In this document: one piece after another, positions 1 through 8,138 of the stretch
Numbering within the stretch: position 1 is the stretch's first letter
How the letters are laid out: every line of letters starts with the position of its first letter
Assembly (NCBI GenBank): GCA_015680685.1
Contig: MNCI01009062.1
Coordinates: 348,302-373,237, forward strand
Length of the DNA stretch: 24,936 bases
Direction: 5' to 3'
DNA from: Gnetum montanum
Taxonomy: Eukaryota; Streptophyta; Gnetopsida; Gnetales; Gnetaceae
Made by a program: the position numbers and the translations under genes
The notes under the pieces: model-generated
The model's database searches: none
What the model was told of the DNA's origin: nothing
Seen by the model: only the letters and a program-made list of their open reading frames with translations

Positions 1-34
1 CGAGGAGGATGATCCTCACGCCCCAAACACTTAG
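1..34 (+). pseudogene. C-terminal end of the antisense gene of RE-1 (partial)
   Basis: Plus-strand frame 2 reads the acidic tail EEDDPHAPNT and then TAG at 32..34. It sits where the last exon of the antisense gene sits in RE-3: just outside the minisatellite that follows the protease. The RE-3 gene also ends in an acidic/Gly/Asn-rich tail before its stop. The stretch is very short, so the call depends on position and composition rather than on alignment. It matters because it implies that the antisense gene is shared by two copies. Confidence 0.45.
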
Positions 35-278
35 TATTTTAGAATTTTTTTTTTCGTTTTTCGATTCAAACTTGTACTGAAAGTGTAACTTGAATACAAT
101 GAGATGAACAGAGATGGTTGATTGTATATAATAACATGCATACATATATATATATATTCTTTTTTGTTGCAGATTTTTGGGTTTAACATGCTGTAGAAAT
201 ATAAAGTATTTTGGTTTATTTTCTGTTTTAAATAGCAATACAAGAAGCGATTATCAAAGTAGAACGGAAAGCGAGTAC
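35..278 (+). other. AT-rich stretch, probable 3' UTR of the antisense gene
   Basis: A T-rich, gene-free stretch with a (TA)n run near 143..158. It has the same position as 22508..22657 in RE-3, between the stop of the antisense gene and the minisatellite. No convincing AATAAA signal is seen on the plus strand. Minus-strand open frames here are low-complexity and not credible. Confidence 0.35.
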
Positions 279-365
279 TAGTTTATGGCCATTTCGGGCC
301 CCATGCATAGTTTATGGCCATTTCGGGCCCCATGCATAGTTTATGGCCGTTTCGGGCCCCATGCG
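279..365. repeat. 29-bp minisatellite, three copies
   Basis: Three head-to-tail 29-bp units start at 279, 308 and 337. Each begins TAGTTTATGGCC and contains TTTCGGGCCCCATGC, and they differ at only a few positions. The same core, more degenerate, occurs at 22658..22711 in RE-3, again between protease and antisense gene. Confidence 0.9.
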
Positions 366-430
366 TAATCAAGGGATCTTTTGGAGGGTGCGGATAGATT
401 TTTCGGCTAACCGATCATTGCTGATCGTGG

Positions 431-575
431 CTAGTTTTATGTCATTGCGGACATAATAGTTTAGTGTCATTCCGGACCTCGAGTGGCATTTAATTATTTT
501 TTTATTTTGTTTTATCGTAGTTTAGTGTCATTTCGAACTTTTTATAGTTTAACGTCATTTCGGACTAAGGATTTG
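431..575. repeat. degenerate minisatellite, TAGTTTARYGTCATTNCGGAC core
   Basis: Four to five degenerate units carry the core TAGTTTA.TGTCATT.CGGAC, at about 431, 459, 520 and 547, with AT-rich spacers between them. The same core recurs at 17316..17767 on the RT side of the antisense gene in RE-3. The stretch 576..690 holds no recognisable feature apart from the end of the protease reading frame next to it. Confidence 0.7.
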
Positions 576-1920
576 CTTTCTATTTTAATTGTTTTTTGAT
601 ATTCTTTATTTTTACGTCAGAGGTTGTACTGACAGGTACTATTTTATACTCAGCGTCTCCCTCGCTGATTATGTTGAATGGCAATTCAGCCTAGGGGACG
701 TTTGTTGGAATGTTTTCGATGGTTGTATTTTCGAGCGTTTTGGTATTGGTTGTTGTTTCCGCGTTGTCTTCTTCACGAGGCTGCAGGTGTAGCATGTCAG
801 ATGGAGGCATTTCAGTTTTGAGGGATTCTTGACCTGTGCTAGAGGGCTTGCAATCTGTTGGTGGTTGGGGGTTCTTGTCACTTGGGCTAGGCTTTTCGAG
901 CTCTATTTCCGACCCTTGCTCTATTTCTAAGTTTGAAGAGATGATGGGAATGACCGCTTCCCCATGTATAATGACTTCTCTGCCCTTGTAGGGCAGGTGA
1001 ATTTCCTGGTGTATGGGGGACGAAACGGCTCTTAACTGGGCTAGCCAGGGCCTTCCTAATATGAGATTAAACCCTGGCATCTCGTCAACTACCAAAAAAT
1101 CAGCGGATGTAGGAAACTAACGTCCCACTATAAAGTCGAGAGTTATCGTGCCCTTGACTAATACGCGCGACCCACTGAAGGATTTCAAACATGCGGTTGT
1201 CGTGGATTTGATCGAGTCTGTAAGCCCCAATTGTTCGATGATTGGATATGGTACAACATTAGTGGCTGCCCCATCATCTACATGTACCCTATGTATCTTA
1301 AATTGGTTTATATGTATGGTTATAAACATAGGGGTCGTCTTCATCTCACCTGTTGTTTTATCTATTTTGATGCTCTCGTTGCGGAAGCTTAAGGCCTTAG
1401 GGCTAACCCCGCGAGGAGTGTACATCACCGCATGGATTGCTGGTTCGCTCAGAGGCAAGTCCTCACTAATCGGGATAGATGTTAACTTGCGTACAAGAGC
1501 TTCGTGGTGAGTCTGGGAGGTCAGCACTAAATCATATAGGCTTAGAGACGTGTTCTTTTGCTTCAGTGCCTGAGTGACTTGCGTTAGGACCGTCGCGAAA
1601 TCTCTGCTGTCAGGAGCATTTTGGTTGAGAGGGACCGGGTCCATCGGGCCCAAGAGCTTTATCTCGCGTTTCTGTGGTTTGTCGTTCTTGCGGATGTTAG
1701 CAATTTCACGTTGTTCGTGTGTCCGAGGGGTTTCGCCGCTGCTGCCTACGTCAGGTAGATTGTCAGATGATGCCATGGGCATGGAGCTAAGAGGTGTTGG
1801 TTTAGGTGGCCCCACGGCTAGCTGTTGGCGTTCTCTCTCCCCGTGCTCGCATGTGAGCCTGTCCGCCAGGCGTTCTCGCGTGCTACGCGGAGGTGGATTT
1901 GGCCTCGGAACCTGGGATTG

Positions 1921-2268
1921 CCCAGGGACCTTTACGACATATGGAGTAGGGCGGGGTTGCGGGTACGATTGGGTAGGAGCCTGTGCGGGGACCCGGACGA
2001 CGTATGGAGTTGGCCTCAGTGGAGATGGGACCTCCGTCGTTGCAACAGCGGGTGGTACTTGGACTACAAAGGGGGCAGGCCGAGCGTAAGGTGTCGTTGT
2101 GTTCGCGGGATTAACGGGAGGGATGCACACCATGTAGGGTTTTTGACGTGTCATCATGTTGGAGGCGGGTGTAATCGAGGGCACTCGGACTACATACGGC
2201 CGCTGCGGGGTGCGGGATATCTGGGGTGCGAGCGCAGGCTCAGTGGGAGGGATTTGGACTACAAACAG
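1921..2268 (-). repeat. six-fold PYVVRVP peptide repeat in the gag-protease linker
   Basis: Within the gag-protease frame an octapeptide recurs six times: LFVVQIPP, PYVVRVPS, PYMVCIPP, PFVVQVPP, PYVVRVPA and PYVVKVPG. Spacers of about 13 to 20 residues rich in Pro, Thr and Ala separate the copies. The repeats lie between zinc knuckle and protease, a linker normally poor in recognisable domains. The units differ in DNA sequence but keep the peptide, which suggests selection on the protein in the active ancestor. Function unknown; a short linear binding motif is possible. Confidence 0.85.
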
Positions 2269-2490
2269 CTTGTTAGATATTTCCTTATTCTCGGGGTGTA
2301 TCGTGTTAATGTGGGGCGTGTCGGGATCATCGTCACAGTAAATCGTGCTAATTGTGTATGGAGCCTCCTTAGTGTTTAGGAGGTCTTGGTACACCCCCAT
2401 GGTCTGATTTTGTGGTTGGACGGGGTTAGCCCCGTCAAATGTGATGTTACCTTCATCAATCATCCGTTGGATATCCTGTTTCAAAGTGAA

Positions 2491-2532
2491 ACAGTAATCT
2501 GCTCCATGCCCCGGTCTTTGATGATAGTCGCA
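2491..2532 (-). other. gag zinc knuckle, CX2HX4HX4C
   Basis: The segment CDYHQRPGHGADYC has spacing C-x2-H-x4-H-x4-C, with His in place of the second Cys of the classical CCHC knuckle. This variant, followed by a LKQDIQ-type helix, is typical of plant Tat-lineage gag proteins, where the knuckle binds genomic RNA. All four ligands are intact. Confidence 0.85.
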
Positions 2533-4738
2533 AAAGCGATCCATCCGGAATCCTTTGGGCATGGGGGGCTCATCTGGCATTGCTAGGCTCGAATTCTGTA
2601 CGAGTTGACAGAATCGGTCGTGTCTTTGTATGGTCGCAGGGGATAATTGTTTGTGGCTCATCAACCCAGCCTTTAAGAGTTGATCGAAGAGTTGGGAAGG
2701 CTTCATTGGCAGAGGCGTGTATTGAGAGGGTTCTTTCCTCTCAAAATTCCGTGTACGGTTCATCGGATTTTGTTGCGATGATGATTCCTGTGTGGTGGTT
2801 GTGGGCAGGGGGTGATAGTAGTTAGTAGGTGGCATCGATGATTTTTGTTGTTGCGTCCCTGCTACGGCTGCTATAGTGGTTTTAGCCTTTTCTTTGTCTT
2901 TCTTAGCATGTTGATTCTTAAAGGCTGTGTAGGCTGGATCATGACTTTTTTGGGCAGCTTCTTCTATGTTCTTAATTTGCTTGAACGCCTGATTGAGATC
3001 TCACGCATTGAGGTAATACAGATAAAATTTAAAGAAATCGTTGACGGCCCCTTTTAGGATCGTGAGTAGGTAAAATGGGGAGATCGATTCATGAAGCTCG
3101 TTCAGAGCTGCGCTTCATCTTTGAATAAATTTTTGGACCGGTTCGAGAGGCCCTTGCTTAATCTGCATGAGGCTATCCAACGTTGGCTCGAGTTTCAAGT
3201 TATACTTGAACCGGGTCACAAACTGGCGTATAAGGTCATCCAAAGCGCAGATGGAGTTCCTGGGCAAGGCGCGGTACCAATCGAGTACCCTTCCCGTAAG
3301 GGACATGGGGAACACCCGGAGGACAGCGTGGGGCCAAGCCTGGAGCAGTGCACATTCCAACTGGAATGTTATGAGATGGGCGTTAGGATCTGTCTCACCG
3401 TTATATTTGGTTAAAGTTGGCAGGGGAACACCTTTGGGCAAGGTTAAGGGTGGGACAGAAGAGATCATAGGGTCATCATTGTAGAAATCTACCACTTTCA
3501 TTTCCCCATCGGTGGCAGTTTTGAGGCGTTTTACCTCGTCTGTCAATTCCTGCATCATTCTTTTGGCATCTGCCCAATCCTGAGCGCTTGGGAGCATGGC
3601 CATTTGGGCTTGTGGCACGCTGTATGGGTTAGACTGTTGAACGGTGGGCTGGAAGGCTGACAGTTGTGTTGTTGGTGGTTGCGTTTGCGGGAAGTGTATG
3701 GTAGAGGGCATTAGGGGCAATACATTATAGAGAGGAGGTTGTTGTTGCTGTGGTCGCGACTGTGTCTGGGGTACATGAGCGGGTGGCAACGTGTGGGGTG
3801 GTACGTAGTGGTGGGAAATCTGGTGCGACGTCGTGCCCGTCATCGGCCATTGTCCGGCCATGTTGTATGAGGAGGCCCCTTGTTGGGTTACGGCAGTGAA
3901 AGGCGGTGCATGCGTTTGGACATGCGGGATGTAGTGGGCAGATGTGGACATGGGTATAACGTATGGCATTCTTACCACTTGGGACTGGGACTGGAACATC
4001 ACCCCCAGGTTACTGTGAGGGGGCGGTGCTTGTGAGGATGAACCTGCAGCTGTAAAAGGGAAGGCCTTGGGCAAAGGGTTGCCCTGGGGAAGGATTTGAG
4101 CTGACGCGGATGTTTCTTGTAACAGTGCTTGGGTGTGGGCAGAGGTAACGGGTTGGAGGGGTATGGTCTCCCATGCGTCCAGGTTAAATATGTGGTTATG
4201 TGGACTAAGAGTATGATAAGAGTCTTCATGCTCAGATTGCGCAGCGAATTCGTCCTCTTCATCCCGTTGTGGGTCTGCCGTAATTTGGTCTAGTGCTTGG
4301 CTCCTGTGCAGGAGGAGTTGCGTAAAGAGTTCCGAGAATTGTTCTGGGATAGGGATTACGTCGTATGGGGATGGGATGAATTCATATCCCCCTCTGTAAA
4401 AGATTTCAAATTGCCTTTTTACTTCCATTTCAGCCCGATCTACCGCTAGGCCTGCTTGCATCTTAATGCAGATGAAGTTATACTCGTCTTGGCTTATAAT
4501 GTTAGCGGCAGGGTCTCTCCCTTGCAACCTCAACGACCGACGGGGCCCCATTGTGGGTTGCCCTCCCATATGTTGTGTGATAGATTGTTGGGCTGTAGTT
4601 ATGTCAGAGATGTTAACGTTCTGGGTAGTAGCAGCGGTGATGTTGATCGGATTCATGATGATAGACGGTTTGAGTGTGCGGGATTGATGTGGAAAATGGA
4701 GTGTGCGACCGGCGTAGACGAATCTACTAGGTGAGTAT

Positions 4739-4945
4739 GCGGCGTAAACGCTGGCGTAAACGTGCAGCGTATACGCTAAGTATACAGCATAAACGCTGGC
4801 GTAAGCGTGCAGCATATACGCTAGGGTATGTAGCGTAAACGCTGGCATAAGCGTGCAGCGTATACGCTAGGGTATGCAGCGTAAACGCTGGCGTAAGCGT
4901 GCAGCGTATACGCTAGGGTTTGTGTAGCATAAACGCTGAAGAATC
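4739..4945. repeat. 46-bp palindrome-rich tandem repeat in the RE-1 leader
   Basis: About four and a half units of exactly 46 bp start at 4739, 4785, 4831, 4877 and about 4925. Each unit contains AGCGTAAACGCT-like and AGCGTATACGCT modules; the latter is a perfect 12-bp palindrome. The array lies between primer binding site and gag start, so it would be in the 5' leader of the element RNA. Degenerate modules continue to about 5010. Confidence 0.9.
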
Positions 4946-5037
4946 GATAGCGTAGACGCTGAGTTGGGTTTGAAAACGGCAGCGAGGACGCTGATCCGCA
5001 TAAACGCTGAGGAACGTGAAGCCTGTTTAGCGAAGGG

Positions 5038-5054
5038 CCCTCCTTCTAGCGCCA
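5038..5054 (-). other. primer binding site, complementary to tRNA-Asn 3' end
   Basis: The minus strand reads TGGCGCTAGAAGGAGGG, which I match over 17 nt to the 3' end (including CCA) of eukaryotic cytosolic tRNA-Asn(GUU), from memory of that tRNA. It lies six bases inside the LTR end at 5061, the expected place for priming minus-strand DNA synthesis. Ogre elements use tRNA-Arg and many other plant gypsy elements use tRNA-Met or tRNA-Asp, so the primer helps define the family. Confidence 0.85.
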
Positions 5055-5467
5055 AAAAACTGTGCCGACCGAAATCGTCGGTGCAAGGCTGGAATGAAAC
5101 GAGCACCGAAAGATCCACGGACAAGCGCAGTCGACCCTGCCTCTGCTTAAGGGCAAGATGGAACGGACGAAGGCAGAGTGCCTTGAATGGTCCACACGCG
5201 GATCAAACAAGGACTTCCCCGAGCGCAGGGTTATACGTAAACGGAGTGTAAACAGTGAAACAGGCACAAACAGAGCGTGAGCGTAAGGGACGTAAACGGA
5301 GTAGGGCGTAAACAGCGTAAAAAAAATGGGCACAACGTAAGCGTATAGGGATGTGGACAGCGTAAACATCGTGTATAGATGTAGAGCGTAAACAAACGTA
5401 GACTGTGAACAGTGGGTGTAAACGGGCGAAGACGGAGCGGTGACGTAAGTAGACGTGGGCGAAGCGT

Positions 5468-5627
5468 GGGCCAAATTGACGTAGAACTGTAAATATTGCA
5501 ACAAGCGTAAACAGTAGACGTCCACGGACGCAAACGGAGCACGGAGCGCGAACGTAAACAGCCGTAAACGAGGCACAGGCCAAATTAACGTAAAACTGTA
5601 AAAGAACTTGCAACAAGCGTAAACAAT
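5468..5627. repeat. direct repeat of about 48 bp, 110 bp apart, inside LTR-A
   Basis: Two similar blocks (5468..5514 and 5577..5627) share GGCCAAATT, ACGTA.AACTGTAAA and TTGCAACAAGCGTAAACA. They are part of a wider field of CGTAAAC-type modules from 5225 to 5640, which accounts for the greater distance from TATA box to LTR end in LTR-A than in LTR-E. Confidence 0.7.
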
Positions 5628-5869
5628 GGATTATAGAGTTAAAATGTTGTGCACCGGTCTAACACAGTTGTGTAGGGACATAAGGCGGACGTAAAGCCCC
5701 GGTGGACGGAGGGATGCAGCCAGCTGACACGATAGGCGGAGCGCGGACTGTGCTCAGCGTGCAGGGCTTCCAGCGTAAGCGTAAGCGTAAGAGGGTTTCG
5801 GCAGCGTAATTGCTCTGGGTCGGCTCTAGTAAATTTCTGCGGACCTGGTAAATGCAAAAAACTGGGCTA

Positions 5870-5876
5870 CTTATAG
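5870..5876 (-). promoter_or_regulatory. TATA box of LTR-A
   Basis: The minus strand reads CCTATAAGTAG in a context otherwise GC-richer than the neighbouring LTR. Its place matches the TATA boxes of the other LTRs here, just downstream of a conserved TTGTAAC...CATGTGTC block. It would start the RE-1 genomic RNA towards lower coordinates. Confidence 0.6.
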
Positions 5877-5945
5877 GGGTAGGGTTACTGGGGAAATCAG
5901 ACAGGGAGACACATGGCGTATAGACCGGGCGTTACAATTTAGAAA

Positions 5946-6345
5946 CATGGTATACGTTGGGCGTATACGTTACAACAGGCCGACGTATACGCTGGGCGTG
6001 TACGCTGGGCGTAGACGGATAGATGCTGGCGTATACGCTGGGCGTGTACGCTGGGCGTAGACGGATAGATGCTGGCGTATACGCTGGTGAATATTGGGTG
6101 TATACGCTGGGCGTATACGCTGAAGGATGTCCACTTGCTTCAATCCTTGCTCTTCGGTGTGATCTTCATGTTTCCATTGGAGATCTTGTCATCGGGCGTG
6201 TGCATCTGCCGTACCTGGGTGCGTACGCCAGAGAGCCAAGCGTACATGCTGGGCGTAGACGCTGGGCGTGGACGCTGGGCATGAACGTTCGGTGTAGACG
6301 CTGGGCGTGAACGCTAGCACACCACGGTTTAAAGCTGGGCGTATA
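5946..6345. repeat. palindromic GCGTATACGC array in U3 of LTR-A, with two 46-bp tandem units
   Basis: The 10-bp palindrome GCGTATACGC and variants (GCGTGTACGC, GCGTAGACGC) recur more than a dozen times, often joined by TGG. Units 5983..6028 and 6029..6074 are 46 bp each and identical apart from the first base. The array lies upstream of the LTR-A TATA box. Relatives in reverse orientation (CCCAGCATG, CCCAACGTG) are scattered in the plus-strand LTR at 23740..24200. Confidence 0.85.
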
Positions 6346-6670
6346 CGCTGGCACAACACTTAACCAGATGTTTTGAATTCCAAGATTGCCCTGTGTGACT
6401 TCAAATGTAGCCGAAGCCGCCTGTGGGTCATGGAGATCTGCTTCTTGTCAGACAGATGCTAAACTCCAAGATTTTTGTGGTGTTTCACTAAGTTCACATG
6501 GCCAGTGTGTACACGCTGGTGTGCAGCAGCACACGTTGGCATGCAGCACGCTGCATAGTTGTAATATTCTTGGCAGCTAGGCAAGCTAGCCACCTGTCAT
6601 CCGACTCAAAAATCTCTCATCCACGGCCACTCATACCCTTCCAGATCCGTATCCAGTGCTCAAAAAACCT

Positions 6671-6677
6671 CATAAAA
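6671..6677 (+). promoter_or_regulatory. TATA-like box of LTR-E
   Basis: CATAAAA after a pyrimidine-rich stretch. The equivalent site is at 24545..24551 in the right-hand LTR. Position relative to the conserved upstream blocks matches LTR-A. Confidence 0.45.
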
Positions 6678-6941
6678 CCCCAATTTTTCACTAAAATTTA
6701 GGGAGGAATTTTAGGGGGGGGGGAAATGAGAGACAAAAAAAAACTTGGAGACACTTAGCAAATCAGAGCAGGAAACCAATACGCTGGACTTCTACCTTGT
6801 ACGCTAAGCACATAGCCTTCACACTATGCCTGTAGTTTAAACCAGTACATCATCATCTCCCAGCATCCACCGGGGCTATTCGTCCACCTTATGTCAGATT
6901 CACAACTGCATTTAGGCTGGTGCACTGTAATCTCATTTTGC

Positions 6942-6947
6942 AATAAA
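6942..6947 (+). terminator. polyadenylation signal AATAAA in LTR-E
   Basis: AATAAA lies in the conserved block TTTTGCAATAAAGTTG, about 270 bp after the TATA-like box, and is retained at 24808..24813 in the other plus-strand LTR. That spacing is usual for a polyadenylation signal in an LTR. Confidence 0.6.
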
Positions 6948-7237
6948 GTTGTTTCATTTCTGATCAAGATTTGTAATAGTTTTCATCCATTTTTGTTTTC
7001 CTCTGTATTTTTTTTCTTTGCATGTTCATGTTCTGGTCAACATTTATCACACCATTTAAGTATAACCCAGCATATTGCACATTGCTCTATGTTGGGGAAA
7101 TCCTTTTATGATCCGCGTGCGGACCACCCAAGATATTCTACCTTCTCCCGTTCTAGCTCACCCTCAAGCAAAGGTAGGGTCTTCTATGCTCATCTGTAAA
7201 TCACCTGGTGCTTTTCCCATTCCAGCCTTGCATGGAT

Positions 7238-7378
7238 GATTTTAGACAGTACAACTGGGAAGGCCCTTACGTGGTCACTATAGCCTTCGTAAATGAAGCC
7301 TTGAAGCTAGCAAACATGGATGGGAACAAGTTTACCAACCTGGTGAATCACTCATACCTCAATTCATATTACATCTGA
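7238..7378 (+). pseudogene. pol: C-terminal end of pol (RE-2), joined directly to an LTR
   Basis: The plus-strand frame ending at TGA 7376..7378 reads DDFRQYNWEGPYVV, then LANMDGNKF and a short tail. This is the usual end of a gypsy polyprotein downstream of integrase (pattern NWEGPY.V...L.dmDG). RE-3 has the same segment on the minus strand at 13890..13768 (ANW, GPYVV, LADMDGNKF). Everything that should lie between an LTR and this segment (primer binding site, gag, protease, RT, integrase) is absent, so this is a deletion derivative or recombination product. Confidence 0.75.
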
Positions 7379-7380
7379 AG

Positions 7381-7632
7381 CATGGCAACAATAAGCAACG
7401 TCCACTATGACGATAAAATGGAAACAATAAGTAGCATCTGCTATGACATTAAACTGGCGATGACCATCTGCTATGACGTAAAACTAGCATAGCTAGTCCG
7501 CTATGACTATAAACTAGCATGGCACATCTGCTATGATGTTAAACCGACATGTATGGTTTGCTGGGATCTTAAACTAGCACAGTGGTCCACTGGGACCCTA
7601 ACCCAGTGCACGATCTACCAGGACATTAAAAT
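7381..7632. repeat. minisatellite after pol of RE-2
   Basis: Degenerate units of about 30 bp with the core GAC.TTAAACTAGCA (reverse complement of TGCTAGTTTAA.GTC) recur about eight times. This is the same family as 13459..13741 in RE-3, in inverted orientation. It starts directly after the pol stop codon. Confidence 0.75.
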
Positions 7633-8138
7633 GGATTCATGTCACAACCCTAGCATGCACCTACGTTGAGTATACATCGAACGAGCATGCGTAGTGCTGA
7701 CGTGGGGGTGGGACGTTGTAGCTCCGAAAAGTTGTTCACGATGTAATGGGGACACAATCTAGAACATACGTGATGTTGCCAACCTTGGCATTGTGTTGAC
7801 CCTATGGAGATGTTATATAATAATGCACTGGCCCTCTGGACCTAAAGTCGCCATAGCCCAAAGCCCTGAAAATAGTTCCTTAGCCAGTGCCTACCACTAG
7901 AGTTTCGGTAGTATTGTGGCCCAGCCACAATATTGTTATCCTCCAGCCCCCTTCTAATGACGTTTAGCTATGTGGTAGTTGATCCCATAGCTGAACTAAG
8001 AATGCATGCCCTTGGCAAGGATTCCAAAGCATTCACACTCACAGTGACTTCCACCATCTCTGACACTGGCTCCACCACACTGGTGCTTCCAAGGTTGCTA
8101 TTGGCCTTCCTACTTTGGACACCATACACCAGCAAAGG
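7633..8138 (+). other. 3' region of RE-2, between minisatellite and LTR
   Basis: Non-coding or weakly coding stretch that matches the reverse complement of 12890..13445 in RE-3 (shared GTGGGACGT.G.AGCTCC, TTTAGCT.TGTGGTAG.TGAT, CATAGCTGAACTAAG and CCTACTTTGG blocks). A conserved hairpin lies at 7912..7932. A plus-strand open frame starting at 7933 shares about 25 residues with RE-3 but diverges and is not convincing as a gene. The region ends where a minus-strand LTR begins. Confidence 0.65.
7912..7932. other. conserved hairpin, TATTGTGGC arms
   Basis: Nine-base perfect arms TATTGTGGC and GCCACAATA with a 3-bp loop (CCA). The corresponding site in RE-3 (13164..13184) keeps both arms while the loop differs (TAG). 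Confidence 0.8.

Larger units (their letters stand above)
691..4656 (-). pseudogene. gag-pro: gag-protease polyprotein of RE-1
   Basis: One reading frame of 1322 codons runs from ATG 4656 to TAG 691..693. It is broken only by TGA 3115..3117, TGA 3001..3003 and TAG 1117..1119. The order is: a Gln/Pro-rich N-terminal region; the retrotransposon gag (capsid) domain around 3415..2900 with the LTGRVLDWY motif and a QFVTRFKYN block; a zinc knuckle at 2532..2491; a Pro-rich repeat region at 2268..1921; and a retropepsin with active-site DDGA at 1278..1267 and ILGRPWL near 1062. Start 4656 (MNPINITAATTQN) is preferred over the in-frame ATG at 4848, because the 64 extra codons lie in leader repeats. 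The frame ends at the protease; no RT follows, and minisatellites come next. A single frame for gag and protease fits the Tat/Ogre group. The copy is probably inactive because of the stops. Confidence 0.85.
1..6358 (-). mobile_element. RE-1: Ty3/gypsy (Tat/Ogre-like) LTR retrotransposon, 5' part
   Basis: Read on the minus strand the order is 5' LTR (6358..5061), tRNA-Asn primer binding site (5054..5038), repeat-rich leader, gag-protease (4656..691), minisatellites (575..279), then the end of a plus-strand gene (34..1). RT, integrase and the 3' LTR would lie left of the window. The gag-protease frame has only three premature stops and no frameshift, so this copy is better preserved than RE-3. 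Assignment to the Tat/Ogre group rests on the CX2HX4HX4C knuckle, the ILGRPWL protease motif and similarity to RE-3, which has dual RNase H. The right end abuts a plus-strand LTR remnant, as if RE-1 had inserted into that LTR. Confidence 0.75.
5061..6358 (-). repeat. 5' LTR of RE-1 (LTR-A)
   Basis: The minus-strand LTR is proposed to run from TGTTGTGCC (6358) to GGTCGGCACA (5061), giving TG..CA ends with a short terminal inverted repeat. The inner end is well supported by the primer binding site six bases away. The outer end is inferred from where orientation-specific repeats stop and a plus-strand LTR begins. A TATA box lies at 5876..5870. The block 5110..5220 is clearly similar to plus-strand 7091..7215 of LTR-E and also to 10823..10860, which shows shared LTR ancestry. 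The transcribed part contains many degenerate CGTAAACG modules (5225..5640). Confidence 0.65.
6359..7245 (+). repeat. LTR-E: plus-strand LTR remnant of RE-2, 5'-truncated
   Basis: This stretch aligns by eye, in the same orientation, with 24210..24936: shared GTACACGTTGGCATG, CGGCCACTCATACCCTTC, ACTGGACTTCTAC and TTTTGCAATAAAGTTG blocks in the same order. Its last 150 bp match the reverse complement of the LTR-A 3' part, including CATTCCAGCCTTGCA. The 3' end lies within about 7232..7253, where pol-like coding sequence takes over. The beginning of U3 is missing where RE-1 abuts. Confidence 0.7.

Noticed and set aside
279-365. CRISPR-like array
   Set aside because: Contiguous 29-bp tandem units without unique spacers, in plant retrotransposon DNA.
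1148-2586. Plus-strand open frames opposite gag-protease
   Set aside because: Shadow frames of the minus-strand gag-pro gene.
4657-4848. N-terminal extension of gag through the leader repeat array
   Set aside because: The 64 extra codons are translated 46-bp repeats (AYASVYA-type) and the downstream ATG 4656 starts normal gag-like sequence.
5038-5054. tRNA-Asn gene on the plus strand
   Set aside because: Only the 3' 17 nt including CCA are present, which plant tRNA genes do not encode; it is a primer binding site.
5046-5616. Overlapping long minus-strand open frames in LTR-A
   Set aside because: They come from GC-rich CGTAAAC repeats with few stops; several frames are open at once and none has a domain.
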